Shown: positions 1 to 11,640 of the stretch, in pieces | How positions within the stretch are numbered: the stretch's first letter is position 1 | How the letters are laid out: each line of letters begins with the position of its first letter | Assembly (NCBI RefSeq): GCF_000208865.1 | Contig: NC_018398.1 | Span: forward strand, 1,240,001 to 1,304,000 | Length of the DNA stretch: 64,000 nucleotides | Direction of reading: 5' to 3' | From: Neospora caninum Liverpool | Lineage: Eukaryota; Apicomplexa; Conoidasida; Eucoccidiorida; Sarcocystidae | The notes under the pieces: model-generated | Seen by the model: only the letters and a program-made list of their open reading frames with translations | The model's database searches: none | What the model was told of the DNA's origin: nothing | Translations under genes and position numbers: made by a program

Positions 1-1736
1 TCGTGAGCACTTCGCCTTGTACCGCGCCAGCAGTCCTCGGTCCTCCGAAATGACTGCACGCCCAGTCTAACGGGAAAAACTGGGCGGCACTTGGCCGGCG
101 TCTGCCGGGGGCTCTACGGCTGCTCTCGGCAGCACGAAACAATACGTAGCATTGGAGAAATTTGCGCTCGCGTCTGGTTAACCAATTACCAAAAGCAGGA
201 CAGGGTTTCACGTGCCAGTCAGGAACCTATAACACTGCCGCACATAATTTACTTTGTATCGACCGTGAACAACATTTTGTGAACGAGGTGGGGTTGAGAA
301 GGAAGGCGAAGGGACACTGAACACAAAACCAACCAACAACGGCTCAATATACGCTCACTAGAAACGCATTAGGGGCTGGGTCAGCATATGTGAACTAATG
401 CACACCTGGCAGGTTTGCCAAAAGTGATGAAGAGGAATCGTGCCGTATCCGTCATCGTAGGCCGCGGACGTCGACACTACCCTGAGCTGTCTCTGGGCGG
501 GCAGCTGGTAGCGCTGGCAACAGACCTTCGGCTCATGTTTCGCCAGTAAAGTCATCCAGTAGCTGACCATTGACGAACATGGCACACACAACACCGCAAA
601 GCACACACAGTTTGGATCCGGAGCGTAACGTGTGAAGAGTGTGGTCAGTGAGGGGTGAGCAAAAAGACACGGTTGCTGACTTCTTGACCAACGGTGTTTT
701 TGTTTCCCCAGTATTGTCGTGAACCGGCGAACGCGGACCTTACTGTTACGCAGGAACACAGACTGTGCAGCGGTCGTCTCTGGTTCTTGTTGTGACATCA
801 CGATTTAGTCCTTTTTTCTCTGTTTGCCTGGCGCATCAGCCGCCGAGTATCAGCTAGCTGCCAGCATCGCTGAATGGCCGCCGAATGGAATACGGTATCT
901 CCCTTAACTCTTACGCATGCTATGACTCATATCAGGACTCCTAGATTATTGTGGCGTGGAAAGGACTTCTGAAAGAGAAGGGGCGTCGTACAGTCACTGT
1001 TTCACGCAGGCATGGACATAAAGAAAGGCTACCCCCGGAGTTTCAACATGGTACTACAGACACACTGTGCAGTTCGTGCAGACTCTGGGCGTGTTGGTGC
1101 GACTCTTCCAGCGAGCCTGATTCTGCTGCCAATCGCTTGACGAGGTGTGCCGAGAGCTGTCATTTTGTAATTTTTTGTTGTTTAGACGTCTAGTCGTTTT
1201 CATCGCATACGTTCAAAGTTTTCGGGCTCTGGTAATGATCGAGCATCACGAAGGCGAGTGTTTCAATGGTATAACGTGACGATCCTCAATTTAGCTCGAT
1301 CTGGGGTTTTCCTTCGTTTGCCTCTGCTTTCAGGGGCCGTTTATCAATACCATTAGGACGACGTTCACATTGTCTGAACACCTTCCTGCCGAAACGGCTT
1401 CAGCCGGAGGTGAGGCTGGATAAATGTGCCGGTTGCCTTGCTGTCAAGATTCTCAAAAGCTGGACAGTTACATTAGTTCCTGGTAGAGCTTTACGACTTC
1501 GGCACCAGTCCGTACCTGCAGGCTCCCGCTTCTGGTCGTCGGTGCTCTTGGAGCGCCCGGCTGCTACTGGCTTCCATCCCTCTCGAAGGCTCGACATCTG
1601 GAATGTTATTTCTTCCACGTTTGCCTTGGATTCGTCGGTTCCTGGAGCACTTCCCCTTATAAATTTGTCTTCGTTTGGTGGTTTCGGGAAGCACTGTCTC
1701 AAATAAGTGGCAGCCTGAAGGGGCGCGAAGGTCACG
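1..1736. other. Left-edge intergenic region, no supported gene
   Basis: No reading frame here has a convincing start, composition or family match. The 3' part must contain the promoter and 5'UTR of the lectin-domain gene starting at 1737. Short open frames on both strands mostly begin with non-ATG codons. I see no RNA gene. Confidence 0.5.
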
Positions 1737-4700
1737 ATGACCATTCTTCACGCTGGAAGCCTCCTTCTACTAGTTCTGCAGTTGGGGTGCGTTCTTCGGT
1801 GCGGACGAGCAGCTTCTTTCGAATCAAGAACAAGAGAGTGTGGCAGTATCCGGTGTTTGCCTAAAATCTTCCAACAATCTCAGCCGTCTGCGACCACCGC
1901 GGGAAGCAAAACTCTCTCTTCCCCGGAAAGATCCTTAGGGATGAATGCTACAAGGAAAGGGTGGCACAAGGACCGGGAGCTCCAACCATTGACGACAAAA
2001 CAGAGGCATAACCCTAGTTTCAAGCTCAACACATCGCTGGAGGAGGTGGCGGGTGATGGTCCTGGTGGGGGGGATCAGGAGTTTGTTCCCATTGTTGATG
2101 ATAAGTATGCAAATGCGGCACGTCTCGTCAACGAGTACGTGTCTCGTGACCAACCGTTTGAAGATACTCACCGGTCATGTCCGCAGACAAATTGGATGCG
2201 AGTGCAAGGAACAAGCGGAAGGTGCTTTAAGTCGTTCGATTTTATGGAGTTTCGCCATCGGCCGCCGGACATCGATGACGGCAGCACAGTGAAGCAAGTG
2301 GGGACATGGGAAGAAGCTGAACGAATATGTATGAGTTTTGGTGCACATCTGGCGGCTCTGTATACAACTGCTGAGATGAAATTTGCGCATATGGTGCTTG
2401 ACCGAAGGCCTGACGCGTGCTGGATTGGTCTGAGGAGGCTTGAGCAACACCGTACACGAAGACACAGTGATCCTAGTAACGGCTGGAAATGGGTAAGTGG
2501 TGCACCCCCACATAACTCTACAGCTAGGTACCGACGAAGCGAGCATCCTATATTCCCTTCACCGTATGTTACGGGTAAAGTATCTGTGGTATGGGGAGGC
2601 ATTTATACAACCCTTAACTGTCCTGAGAAACACATTCTGAACAATTGCTTCCTTGTCATTCCTCCGGTTGTCATATGTTTCTCCTCTGCGCAGATAACAA
2701 GCGAATTCGGCATCCTTGATGACACCGACCCCATTGAGTGGCATCGAGACTGGGCGCTAGTTTGGGATTCGATATCATACGGAAAGCCCCTTTGTGGGGT
2801 GTTCACCAGGAAAGGAGTAGCAGCACGGAGATGCTACTCCTTTCCAGGTCCTACAAGCGCTCTTGTGGATAACAGAGGGAAGAAGGGACACAGAGCCTCC
2901 TCAGAAAAACTGCCCGCTCCTGAATTGTCGTGCTTTCTCTGTGCGACTTCTGTGGGGATGAAGCTGCCTCAAAATTCGTTCGCGTATGCCGCCGAGAAAG
3001 GTTTATTCGAGTGGGAAGATACCCCGGATGGGGGGTTCGTAGTTGCGGCTAATTCAAGTGATACGGCCCGAGAGGACAGATATAATGATTCAGGTGAAGC
3101 TAGAGCGAAAGACGAGAGGAGACATACCAAAGAAGGGAAGAAGTCTACCTGGGGACTCAGCAAGCAGCATGAACGGAACAGTGTGAAGGGTTTGAAATCG
3201 CAGGCGGAGACAGCTTCGAGCAACGCGAGTCGACAGACTGAAGAAAATGACACCAATCACGCGCTTGGCCAAAAGGAACCACTCGTCGACAGGCCGGACT
3301 CTCAAGCAAAACATCAGGGACGGCCAGAGAACATGAGCCAAAGAATGCGGGGTTTTCAGGAGACGGGCGCCACTGGATATTCGACAACCGCAGGCATTGG
3401 GGCAGAATACGGTGACGCTGAGAAAGCCCAGTCAGACTTGGAGACGGGAAATACAGCGAAGATATTGGCGCTGCCCATAGACACAGAAAATAACGACATA
3501 GCGGACGGTGCTTTGCCATCGGATCCAGATTTGAGAGCCGGTGGCAGGGCGCCTGACGAGACGGAAAGCGATATTGCTCAGTCCGTTGCGACGTCTCCAT
3601 CGAGCATAAGGGACAATGAAAGTTATGGAGCTTTTCTACGGGAGTTCATGCGGCTTCACACCCAAGCCAAAGAAACAATTGATCGGAGAAGGGAGAGCGT
3701 GGCTGCTACGGAAACACCTCCCGACGACGACGGAGCCACCGAGGACCCGGCGGTTGTTCCAAACTCTTCCACTTCTGTTACAGAAACTGAACGCGTCGGT
3801 GGAGACGGAGATCCAGAAGGCGGCTTGACTAGTGCACAAAAAGCACCTGCCGATGTCGAAACAGAAGCCAAAGATTCAGAAATGCCTGTTACCATAATAA
3901 CGGCTGAACGTACCCAAGCAACGCCTTCATCGCGGGAGTCACCCCTGGGGTTGCATACTGACCGAGAAGTGGCGGTGCTGTCCCAGACCGAGTCTGCTAC
4001 AGAGAACGTGGCTCTAATGCCGACAACGCCGACATCGACTCCAAACCCCAAAGGGCACACGAAAGCAGTGGCAGCCAAGTCAAACGTCAAAATACTGCAT
4101 TGTGTTTCTTGGTGCACTGGCACTGCGATTTTTATAGTCGGAGCGGCGCTTATTCTCATTTATCTTCGCTGCTGGGTTGTCCCCAAAGAATCAGCAGCAA
4201 GTGAAGAAGGCTCTGCAACTACCGCCCCGACCGCGCTATCTTCACATTCTCCCGTGGCGTTGAGCGCGTGCCCAGACGAGTCCCCAGTGACCGGCCCATT
4301 GCCATCTCGGACTGGGAGCTGCCGTTTACCAAGCGGAGGTTCGAGTGTCCCCACTGCAAAGAACTTAACCTGTCAACGTCCCCCGTACGCCGACGTATGC
4401 TCTCCAGCATCAGATGCGAGTGCGCCCTGCTCGCAGACACGAGTGGTGTCGCCGGCATCGTTATCGAGGATGGCCTCCTGCGAAGACAGTGTCGGAGAAG
4501 CGGAGGCGTACGAAACTGAAACTGACATGACAGCGTCGGACTCTTCGCAGTCGATGGTGTCTGAGCGAGTAGGCTCGGACACGTTTGTTTTAGCGATCGT
4601 TCGAGGCATCCGTGTGGCTGCAGGCGTCTCCCAAGTGAGCAGCTCGAGAAACGCGTCTGTCAGGGGTCCGACATCAGCGGTGTCGTCGGAGTGGCCACGT

Positions 4701-4787
4701 CTCTCTTCAGACACTTCTCACACGTCGCACCGCCCCAGTCCCGCGGAGAGGCTCGAGCGACTGCGAGCTCGTATTGACGCGCTGTAA
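1737..4787 (+). CDS. Type I membrane protein with a C-type-lectin-like domain
   Basis: The protein starts with a signal peptide (residues 1-26, hydrophobic run SLLLLVLQLGCVL). A C-type-lectin-like domain follows at about residues 148-292, with Cys148, Cys163, Cys198, Cys228 and Cys286, the motif GAHLAAL, and the hallmark WIGL followed by GWKW. The stop-free ORF has 1,016 codons, but I infer an in-frame intron at 2493-2693 (gtaagt to gcgcag, 201 nt). Removing it joins GWKW to ITSEF and leaves 949 residues. After a long Ser/Thr/Glu-rich stalk there is a transmembrane segment around nt 4090-4170 (GTAIFIVGAALILIYL), then a Ser-rich cytosolic tail of about 200 residues. This suggests a secretory-pathway or surface/micronemal receptor; ligand and organelle are inference. 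The late cysteine pattern is irregular, so sugar binding is unproven. Confidence 0.78.
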   Translation: MTILHAGSLLLLVLQLGCVLRCGRAASFESRTRECGSIRCLPKIFQQSQPSATTAGSKTLSSPERSLGMNATRKGWHKDRELQPLTTKQRHNPSFKLNTSLEEVAGDGPGGGDQEFVPIVDDKYANAARLVNEYVSRDQPFEDTHRSCPQTNWMRVQGTSGRCFKSFDFMEFRHRPPDIDDGSTVKQVGTWEEAERICMSFGAHLAALYTTAEMKFAHMVLDRRPDACWIGLRRLEQHRTRRHSDPSNGWKWVSGAPPHNSTARYRRSEHPIFPSPYVTGKVSVVWGGIYTTLNCPEKHILNNCFLVIPPVVICFSSAQITSEFGILDDTDPIEWHRDWALVWDSISYGKPLCGVFTRKGVAARRCYSFPGPTSALVDNRGKKGHRASSEKLPAPELSCFLCATSVGMKLPQNSFAYAAEKGLFEWEDTPDGGFVVAANSSDTAREDRYNDSGEARAKDERRHTKEGKKSTWGLSKQHERNSVKGLKSQAETASSNASRQTEENDTNHALGQKEPLVDRPDSQAKHQGRPENMSQRMRGFQETGATGYSTTAGIGAEYGDAEKAQSDLETGNTAKILALPIDTENNDIADGALPSDPDLRAGGRAPDETESDIAQSVATSPSSIRDNESYGAFLREFMRLHTQAKETIDRRRESVAATETPPDDDGATEDPAVVPNSSTSVTETERVGGDGDPEGGLTSAQKAPADVETEAKDSEMPVTIITAERTQATPSSRESPLGLHTDREVAVLSQTESATENVALMPTTPTSTPNPKGHTKAVAAKSNVKILHCVSWCTGTAIFIVGAALILIYLRCWVVPKESAASEEGSATTAPTALSSHSPVALSACPDESPVTGPLPSRTGSCRLPSGGSSVPTAKNLTCQRPPYADVCSPASDASAPCSQTRVVSPASLSRMASCEDSVGEAEAYETETDMTASDSSQSMVSERVGSDTFVLAIVRGIRVAAGVSQVSSSRNASVRGPTSAVSSEWPRLSSDTSHTSHRPSPAERLERLRARIDAL
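2493..2693 (+). other. Predicted in-frame intron inside the lectin domain
   Basis: It starts with a perfect gtaagt donor right after a TGG codon (phase 0) and ends in a pyrimidine-rich tract plus cag. Its length is 201 nt with no in-frame stop, so it is invisible in a plain ORF. The translated insert would place a hydrophobic run (FLVIPPVVICF) in the middle of the lectin fold, whereas removal gives a continuous GWKW-ITSEF join. Confidence 0.72.
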
Positions 4788-5371
4788 TCTATGGGTGGCT
4801 TTAATAGCGCACACACCCTTAATGTTTACACTTGTTCCATCAAGTGTCAGCATGAACTCTGCCAAGATAAGAATCCTCTGTTTTATTTTCAAAAACGAAC
4901 TTTGCTAGTACTGTGTGTGCACATGGGTGCTGTTCCAAACTCACTTGACGCTTCAAGAGGGCTCTCGCCTGCGGTAATTGTGCCAGCGCCTGGCTCTGAG
5001 TGCAGCATCCATCAGGCACCCTCCCGGAGCCACCACACAGAAAAGCGCTCCATGCGATAGAAACAGTTTACGACACTCAACGCCACCGCGCTATTTCTTG
5101 AACATCCGCCAATGATGTTTGGTAACACGTAACACCATCCAAGCCGGTCACGCCGCTTCCGACAACTTGGACCAATACCTCAGGTGGTTTCACATTCAAA
5201 AACAGGGGAATCGCGTGGCCACTGGGACGCCTATGTAGTCATACGCAGCTAGGATGGCCGCCAGCCAGGACTACGCTTCATGATTTCCAGGAAGCTTTAT
5301 TTCCCTCGCGACTTGCAAAGTGTCGCTTGAGAGCATGGTAATTTCCCAGGCCGCACCGACAGGCCTATCAG
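4788..5371. other. Intergenic, 3' flank of the lectin-domain gene
   Basis: About 580 bases with no supported gene. It probably holds the 3'UTR of the upstream gene and the 5' flank of the first tRNA-Asp. Confidence 0.5.
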
Positions 5372-5443
5372 TCCGAGATAGTATAGTGGCTAGTATTTCC
5401 GCCTGTCACGCGGAAGACCCGGGTTCAATTCCCGGTCTCGGAG
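5372..5443 (+). tRNA. tRNA-Asp (GTC), copy 1
   Basis: A complete 72-nt cloverleaf can be drawn. The acceptor stem pairs TCCGAGA with TCTCGGA. The anticodon stem-loop is TCCGC-CTGTCAC-GCGGA with anticodon GTC at 5405-5407. The T arm is CCGGG-TTCAATT-CCCGG. A T run (5446-5450) follows as a pol III terminator. There is no intron and no encoded CCA. Confidence 0.96.
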
Positions 5444-5635
5444 CATTTTTGTCTCTTGCGTTTTCAGGCTGTAAATCGCGTTACAAAATGGCCCTGCCTG
5501 AAAAAAACGAGAATAGCCTACTTCCACGGCGGTGTATCTTGTGTTAAGCTTCAGTGTGGGATGCTACCGGATTTGTTTTTCTGACGGTTCACGACGCAGC
5601 ATGCAACGAAAGATGGTCTAGTGAATGTGTCCTCG

Positions 5636-5707
5636 TCCGAGATAGTATAGTGGCTAGTATTTCCGCCTGTCACGCGGAAGACCCGGGTTCAATTCCCGGT
5701 CTCGGAG
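5636..5707 (+). tRNA. tRNA-Asp (GTC), copy 2
   Basis: The 72 bases are identical to the copy at 5372, repeated 264 bp downstream in the same orientation, with unrelated flanks. A T-rich stretch (ttctttt) follows the acceptor end. The internal A and B boxes are intact, so both genes should be transcribed. Confidence 0.96.
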
Positions 5708-6458
5708 TTCTTTTCCCATGCGCATCCGCATCATGGCATTGGCTAATGTTTTAATTTCCAGTGAAGAGAAACTACGGAATACTTCCTTGCGCCTTCCACG
5801 TAGGTAGAATATGGCGTGACAACCCCTTGAGTGCAGCTGCCGCATTCTTTAAACTGCCTGGTGTATGAGCTTGCTTGAAACCCGGTACGTTCTATACATA
5901 CAATCTCTCCACATGTCTGATTCGCCAACGCAGGCTTGTATATTTTTCTATGAACGTGGCCGGTGATGGGCAAAAACATAAGGAACACGATGCTGCAAGT
6001 TCTTTCCTTCCAAAGTGCCAGAGAGAAAGCTGCTGCTGCTATTTACTCTTTTTAGACAGATTTGCTTGACACGCGCCCTCACGAAAAGATGTGATAGGCT
6101 TGAGTCGTTACAAGCTCCCAGCGCGGCTGTCCTAATCCACTAACGTCGCACACCCTTCTGCCGAGAAAAATCTCTCAGCAGTATCCAGCTACGCCAACAG
6201 CAAAGAAGTGCAAACCCACATGGCCTGTTCAACATATAAGGCCAGGTTCCTTTGTTTCCCTATGTTATTAACAGAGAATCGGAAAAATAGACCACGCTTG
6301 TTAGGATCTCCATCGAGCGCACAGTCAGGCCGGTGTCCGTGCACGCGACACGGCACAATGACATGCACGAGCACCTAGCAGGCAAAGCCCTCGTTCTCTG
6401 TTTCTCGTGTTCCTGTGGCACTGAGCAATACACTGTGAAGAATACAGAAAATACTGCT
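5708..6458. other. Intergenic, 3' flank of PLRG1
   Basis: About 750 bases between tRNA-Asp copy 2 and the stop codon of the minus-strand PLRG1 gene. I see no gene; it should contain the PLRG1 3'UTR and polyadenylation site. Confidence 0.5.
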
Positions 6459-9400
6459 CTAGTAGCGCTTCATTGATCTTTGGGGCTTCCACTGCAACGG
6501 GTGAGACTCCTCTGTTGCCTCTTCATCCGGTTTCCAAACCTGCAACACGGCAACAGACCCGGAGAGCAGACTCGCGTGTGAATGCCGTTTTCCTCATTCG
6601 CAGGCATTGCGAATAACTGCTCATTGCTGAACATTTCTTTCTTCCCCATTCTCCTCTTCTCCCTATCTTTATAGTGCAGGTCAATGCCTACATCTATATA
6701 TATATATATATATATATATATAGCAAGTATAACAAAAAGAGTGTAGACCTCAGTGCGGCAACTGCATGACGATATACATCAATATGTGTATGTATATACA
6801 CCGTAAACATAGAAACGGCTAAGTCGAGTATATGCATATATACGCCCATCTAAAGGAGCGCATTTCCAATTTCTTACAGTGGGCTGAATTGCAGTGGCCA
6901 TAGCGGCCCACAACACGTTTAGTTCACAAATCTATTTGCACAGTATTGCCTCACTGATGATTTGCTTTCCTACCTTGATGGTTTTGTCGCATTCTCCCGT
7001 CAACAGCCGCGTCTCAGATTTGTCGAGCGCACAACAGAAAATTCCGTTTTCGCTCTCCAGAGAACCTGGCTGCACACGAGACTGAATGGTGTCGAACTTG
7101 TATCCGGACGCCCAGTCCCAGAAGTGCAGTTGGCTGTACGGACACCGAGACAGCACTACGGCCGTGGTTTGAACAAAAGAAGTTACCCACCACACAAGGC
7201 GTAACCGCATAACGACGAAGGAACTAAAAAGACAAAAAGACTGTGCAGCCTCGACCAAACGGCCTGATTTTATGAATGCGTATGTGCCTTGTCTATTTAT
7301 GTGCGTATGAACTGTCCTACGTTTGTATGTATATATGTATATATGTATATGTGTGTATATATATAACTAACCATATTTTCAGAGCACATATGGAGAGAAC
7401 TACCGATGGTGTGAGGAGGCAACGCGTGCCTATAGCATTTCTCCCATATGCGTATGCAGTGGAAGGGAAAACGGGGTACTCCAGAAAGAAGCGCGCCTCA
7501 CCCGTTATTCGTGCCGGCAATGAGGATCGAAGAATCGCCGTCTTCCTTAATGGCGCAGCAGTTGATGATGGAGTTGTGGCCTTCGATGTTTCTTTCAAAT
7601 TGACCCAGCGGATTTCTCCAGACCTGCGGGAAAAGTAAAAACGCGCAGGAACCTCCGCATTATCACGGAAACGAAAACAACCCACAGCAAAGTGGCCAAA
7701 ACCACACAAAGCGAAAGACAGAAAATGCTACCATTCTGCGTGCTTTCTCCCCGTTCCACAAGCGCGTTTCCGGAAGAAAACCCCTTTCGCACCGCCAGAC
7801 GGCCAAGGGCTACACATGTTCAGTGCACCTTTTCCTTCCCTCCCGTCTGCTCTCTACCTTCCCGTTCTTCCTCGTCCTTCCTTTCTGTTTTCTGGGGTTT
7901 TGAAGTTGCTTCGATCTTTTACCGCCACACACACGCGGCGGTCGCCGTCCGATACCCAACACTTCCCTCGCTGTCTCTTTCACGTCAGGTTCCCCGGCTT
8001 TTCGCCTCGTCGCTTCCTCGGTTTCGCTCGATGTCAGCTCCTCCCTACTTTGATTTTGTCCGCAGCGCACGAGACGAAAGAGTACTCTTGCGGATGGAAC
8101 GCCATGGCTCGTATGCTCTTCTTGTGGTTCGTCAGAACTGCTGAACACTTCCCCGAAGTCAAATCCCACAGCCGGACCTAAAAAAGACACATGCACACAC
8201 CCACATGAAAGAGGCACATACATACACCGATATTTCTACATATGCATACACAGTGCATGCAAATACCGTTAGGTTTTTCAAGCGTCACATCCCACTTCTC
8301 CATGCAGAACCAGCACACATTCGCCGCACACAAGTGCAGACACATACGGACGCCGACACACACACACATGCACACACACACACACACACATGCACACGCC
8401 GACACACACACACACACATATGTATGCAAACGTCGAGGATAATACGCTTGTCTACAAGAGAAAATTTTTGCGCATATTTGTGGAAACAGTTGCTTCTTCT
8501 TATGTCAACACGGTGGGGCGACTCAGTGCGTTTCTGCCTTGATCTGTTTGGAAACGGGAGCTTCTCAGCCAGAAGTCGACAGCGGACTACCACGCCCCAC
8601 GATAGCAAACCACCGCACGCGGGTTCATTTGCGGGTTCAAAGAACCAGTACCATTTTGTCCTGAGAGCCGGAGATGATATGCGGCTCCAGAGATTGCATC
8701 TGCAGAGACATAATTGTTCCCTGGTGACCACTCAAAACGTAAATCTCGTGTTTCGTCCGCATATCCCAGACGCGCACAACGGCGTCGCGACCGCCGCTGC
8801 AGAGAATGTCGAGTTGTGGGTGGAGCGCAAGTGTATAGACGCCTGAAAAGAAAACGAATTCGTGTCACATCGAAAGTGCGTCCAAATGCTGTCTCCCGCG
8901 AAGGAAAAACATGCGACCACGCTTCTGACTTCCCAAATCTCTTCGCGTGAAGGTTGATTCGCACACCCACCTACGTTGTAGAAAAACGTCTCCGCATGAC
9001 AAGAGAAGCAAAAGTATGTAGGAGCACACACTCAGATGCAGATAGATGCATACATACACACCTATGAACGTACACAGATGTATATATATGCACACATACA
9101 TGGGTTTGCATGCATAGACACGTACCCACACGGAAGCATATATATATATATATATATATATACGTATGTAGAAATACAGCAGAAACATATACATACTTAT
9201 ACATATATGAGGCGAGCGTATGCATCTGTTTCGGGGCACGAGAAAGAAACAGGATGATCATTTTTTGTTTTCCCCTGCTTCGCCTTCCTTCCGCCTCAAC
9301 TGAGGCCCCGGTTAACTCGGACACTTCAGAGTCCGCTTTCTCTTTGCTGTTTTGTCTTTCGCTCCACTGGTCTTACCGGACAAATGCCCATGGTAGTCTC

Positions 9401-11031
9401 TCACAACTTTGTTCTGTTCCAAATCCCAGCACTTCACGCGATTGTCTTCTCCACAGGTGAACATGTAAGGATGCCGCGAGGAGATCTTGATGTCTCGAAT
9501 GGCCGAAACGTGTCCTAGAGAAGGAAAACAGAAACAGTCACGAAGCAAAGAGCAATACACACTAGCATGTCTCTCCCCAAACATATACATACATATACAT
9601 ATATATATGAGCATGCTGGGAGGTAGGTAGAAACGCATCTTTGTAATATATATGACGGGAAGAACGGGGGAGTTCTTTCGAATGGAGGCAACTCTCATGG
9701 TAGATACAGCGCACGGTGCATGCATCGTCTTGCGAGACGACCAGGGAGAAATTCAGGAAACGGCGAGCCGGGTGATCGACCGAACAACAGCGCTCTCACG
9801 AAAGCATCAACAACAACGCCAAAGCATTTTTGTTTCTCAGCTCAAGGGAAAGGCGTTTGCGCCCATTATGTACACTGCATATGCGTCTCGCTTTCCTCTC
9901 CGGGTTCGCGTCCTTACCAGTGAGAGAGAGCTTCAGGGTGCCTGACGCCAGATCCCAGATCTTGATGAGGCGGTCGTTGGATCCTGCACGCAGACACGCG
10001 ACCGGGTACCACGAAAAAATAAAACGGTCTTTCTCTCTCCCTCTCACTCTTTTCCTCTTTCTCTCTCTCTCCATGTGTGTCACCTCTTTCTCTCTATCGC
10101 TCTGTATCTGCATCCTCGTTTTCTCCCTTTTGTCTCTCGAGCGCCCACCTGTGGCAAACCACTCGTTGGTGGGATCGACGGCGAGGCACGTGACCCAGCC
10201 GAGGTGTCCTGCGATGACTCTGTGGAGCTTCCAGGGCGCGTGCCAGGTCGGACGGAGAGCCGCGGGGAGGTTCTTCAGTCGCAGGTTCGCCAGCTCGCCT
10301 CCGAATCCTTCAGTCTTCCTCGCGACTGCACTGCCTGCCGCAGCCTCCCCTCCACTCGGTGGCAACGCCGCGAGGGCTTTGCTGCTGCTTGGCGACGGGC
10401 CAGCAGCACTCGTCGCCGGCGCGCCTCCCGCAGCGGCTGTGTACGGAACAGACGACGCAGCAGTGCGCGAGGAGAGCTCAGAGAGGAGCTCCGAGACGGA
10501 CATCTCGGGTGTATGTACAGCTGGGCATGTCACAGCCACGCGCTGTCGCTTGGCTTCCACCGTGCTCGCGGACTCCGAAGGCAGCAGAGCGAGTGCAGAG
10601 GCGTCTCCGGCATTTCTTCCTTTCGCGCTCGTCTGCTGCGCCTCGGTCTCGCCGTTCGTAGCGTCAGTCTGCGCTACTGCGAAGGGCGGCAGCGCAGAGG
10701 AAGAGAGGGAAGAGGCCGGGAGCGCCGGCAGAGAAGCGAGGGAAGAAGCGTCGGCGGAGGGCGGCGCCGGGCTGGAGACCGGCGCAGGGAAGAAGTATTC
10801 GTCGTGGAGCTTGATCTTCACCTTCTCTTCGACAGCCGGAAGAAACGCAGGAGGCCGCAGACCGACGGAATTGACAAAGAGCGAGTATGTGCGCTTCTGA
10901 CACTGCTGGAGAAGAACGGGAAACGTGTGGAGAGGGTAGCTCGAGCCGAAGAGCTCGTTTTCCTCGGCCGGGGAGAACGCAGGCGCGGAACAGGGAGGAG
11001 GCTCAGCCTCCTGGGTCGGCTCGGTCGTCAT
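6459..11031 (-). CDS. PLRG1: Pleiotropic regulator 1 (PLRG1/PRL1/Prp46), spliceosomal WD40 protein
   Basis: My exon model, 5' to 3' on the minus strand: 11031-10149, 9983-9918, 9514-9377, 8842-8652, 8177-8049, 7623-7502, 7133-6974, 6539-6459. All junctions are GT-AG, phases agree, and the sum is 1,770 nt (589 residues). The N-terminal ~270 residues are low-complexity Ala/Ser/Pro. The C-terminal half is a seven-bladed WD40 propeller; exon-encoded pieces include [50 protein letters not shown] and [12 protein letters not shown], all closely matching PLRG1 of animals and plants. The last exon ends in [16 protein letters not shown], like the family C-terminus. PLRG1 is a core subunit of the Prp19/NineTeen complex that activates the spliceosome in the nucleus. 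The ATG at 11031 has A at -3. Confidence 0.93.
6695..6722. repeat. (TA)14 microsatellite
   Basis: Fourteen uninterrupted TA units in the last intron of PLRG1 (6540-6973). A length polymorphism marker at most. Confidence 0.9.
8356..8419. repeat. Interrupted CA microsatellite
   Basis: CA repeats broken by ATG and GCCGA interruptions, inside the PLRG1 intron 8178-8651. The alternating purine/pyrimidine tract could form Z-DNA; no function is evident. Confidence 0.88.
9138..9162. repeat. (AT)n microsatellite
   Basis: Dinucleotide run in the PLRG1 intron 8843-9376, embedded in a wider field of CATACATATG-like degenerate repeats. Confidence 0.88.
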
Positions 11032-11074
11032 TGTGGAGAGGACGGGACGGCGCGTGTGAACAGGCAGGCAGGCT

Positions 11075-11640
11075 ACGGATGTGCAAGAGAGCGAGGAACG
11101 GGAGAGGACGAGCGGAGCGAGGAAAACGCGGGAACAAAGGGAAGAAGATGCACAAAAAGACAGAAACACAAAAGAGGGGGGAAGAGAGACACGTTACGGA
11201 CGCACAGCGGAAAGGACGGAAGAGAGGAAGACAAAAGGAGAGAAAGAAGCGACAAAACGAACAGGTCAACAGAGAGAAACGAGAGAGAAGTGACAGGCAG
11301 TGAAGAGGGGATTCCGGCAGAAGCAAGCGGCGCGATCGAATGAGAACGGAGAGGAAGAACGCGAAAACCGAAGAGAGAGAGACGGTCGAGCTGGACGAAA
11401 GAGCGCAGAGAGAAGTAAGAGAAACGAGAAAATGGCAACGCCGCAAACGGGCGAGGGCGACAAGGGAGAGCGAGAGGGGCACCAAAGAGCAGAATGCTTC
11501 GGTCCTAAAAGCGGAGCGAAGGAGAAAAACGGGAGAAAAGCCGGAGAAAAGACAAACGGGGAAAGGAAGAGAGGAAGCAACAGAAACAGCAGAAAGTGTG
11601 GACTGGGAGGAAAGAAGAAACGGGCTTGTTCATGCATGCT
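11075..11640. other. Purine-rich (GA) tract upstream of PLRG1
   Basis: Over about 560 bases the plus strand is dominated by G and A (gagagaaag-type runs), so the PLRG1 transcript leader on the minus strand would be strongly C/T-rich. Long Arg/Glu/Lys open frames on the plus strand here are composition artefacts. It may be a pyrimidine-rich 5'UTR or a nucleosome-poor promoter; this is inference. Confidence 0.6.

Noticed and set aside
5320..5754. Two frames sharing the peptide VRDSIVASISACHAEDPGS
   Set aside because: The shared peptide is just the translation of the two tRNA-Asp genes.
8178..8442. His/Thr-rich frames at the CA repeat
   Set aside because: Translation of a microsatellite within a PLRG1 intron.
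10075..11343. 422-codon plus-strand frame, Arg-rich
   Set aside because: It lies opposite PLRG1 exon 1 and the GA-rich leader; strong PLRG1 conservation on the other strand and a skewed Arg/Glu composition mark it as a shadow.
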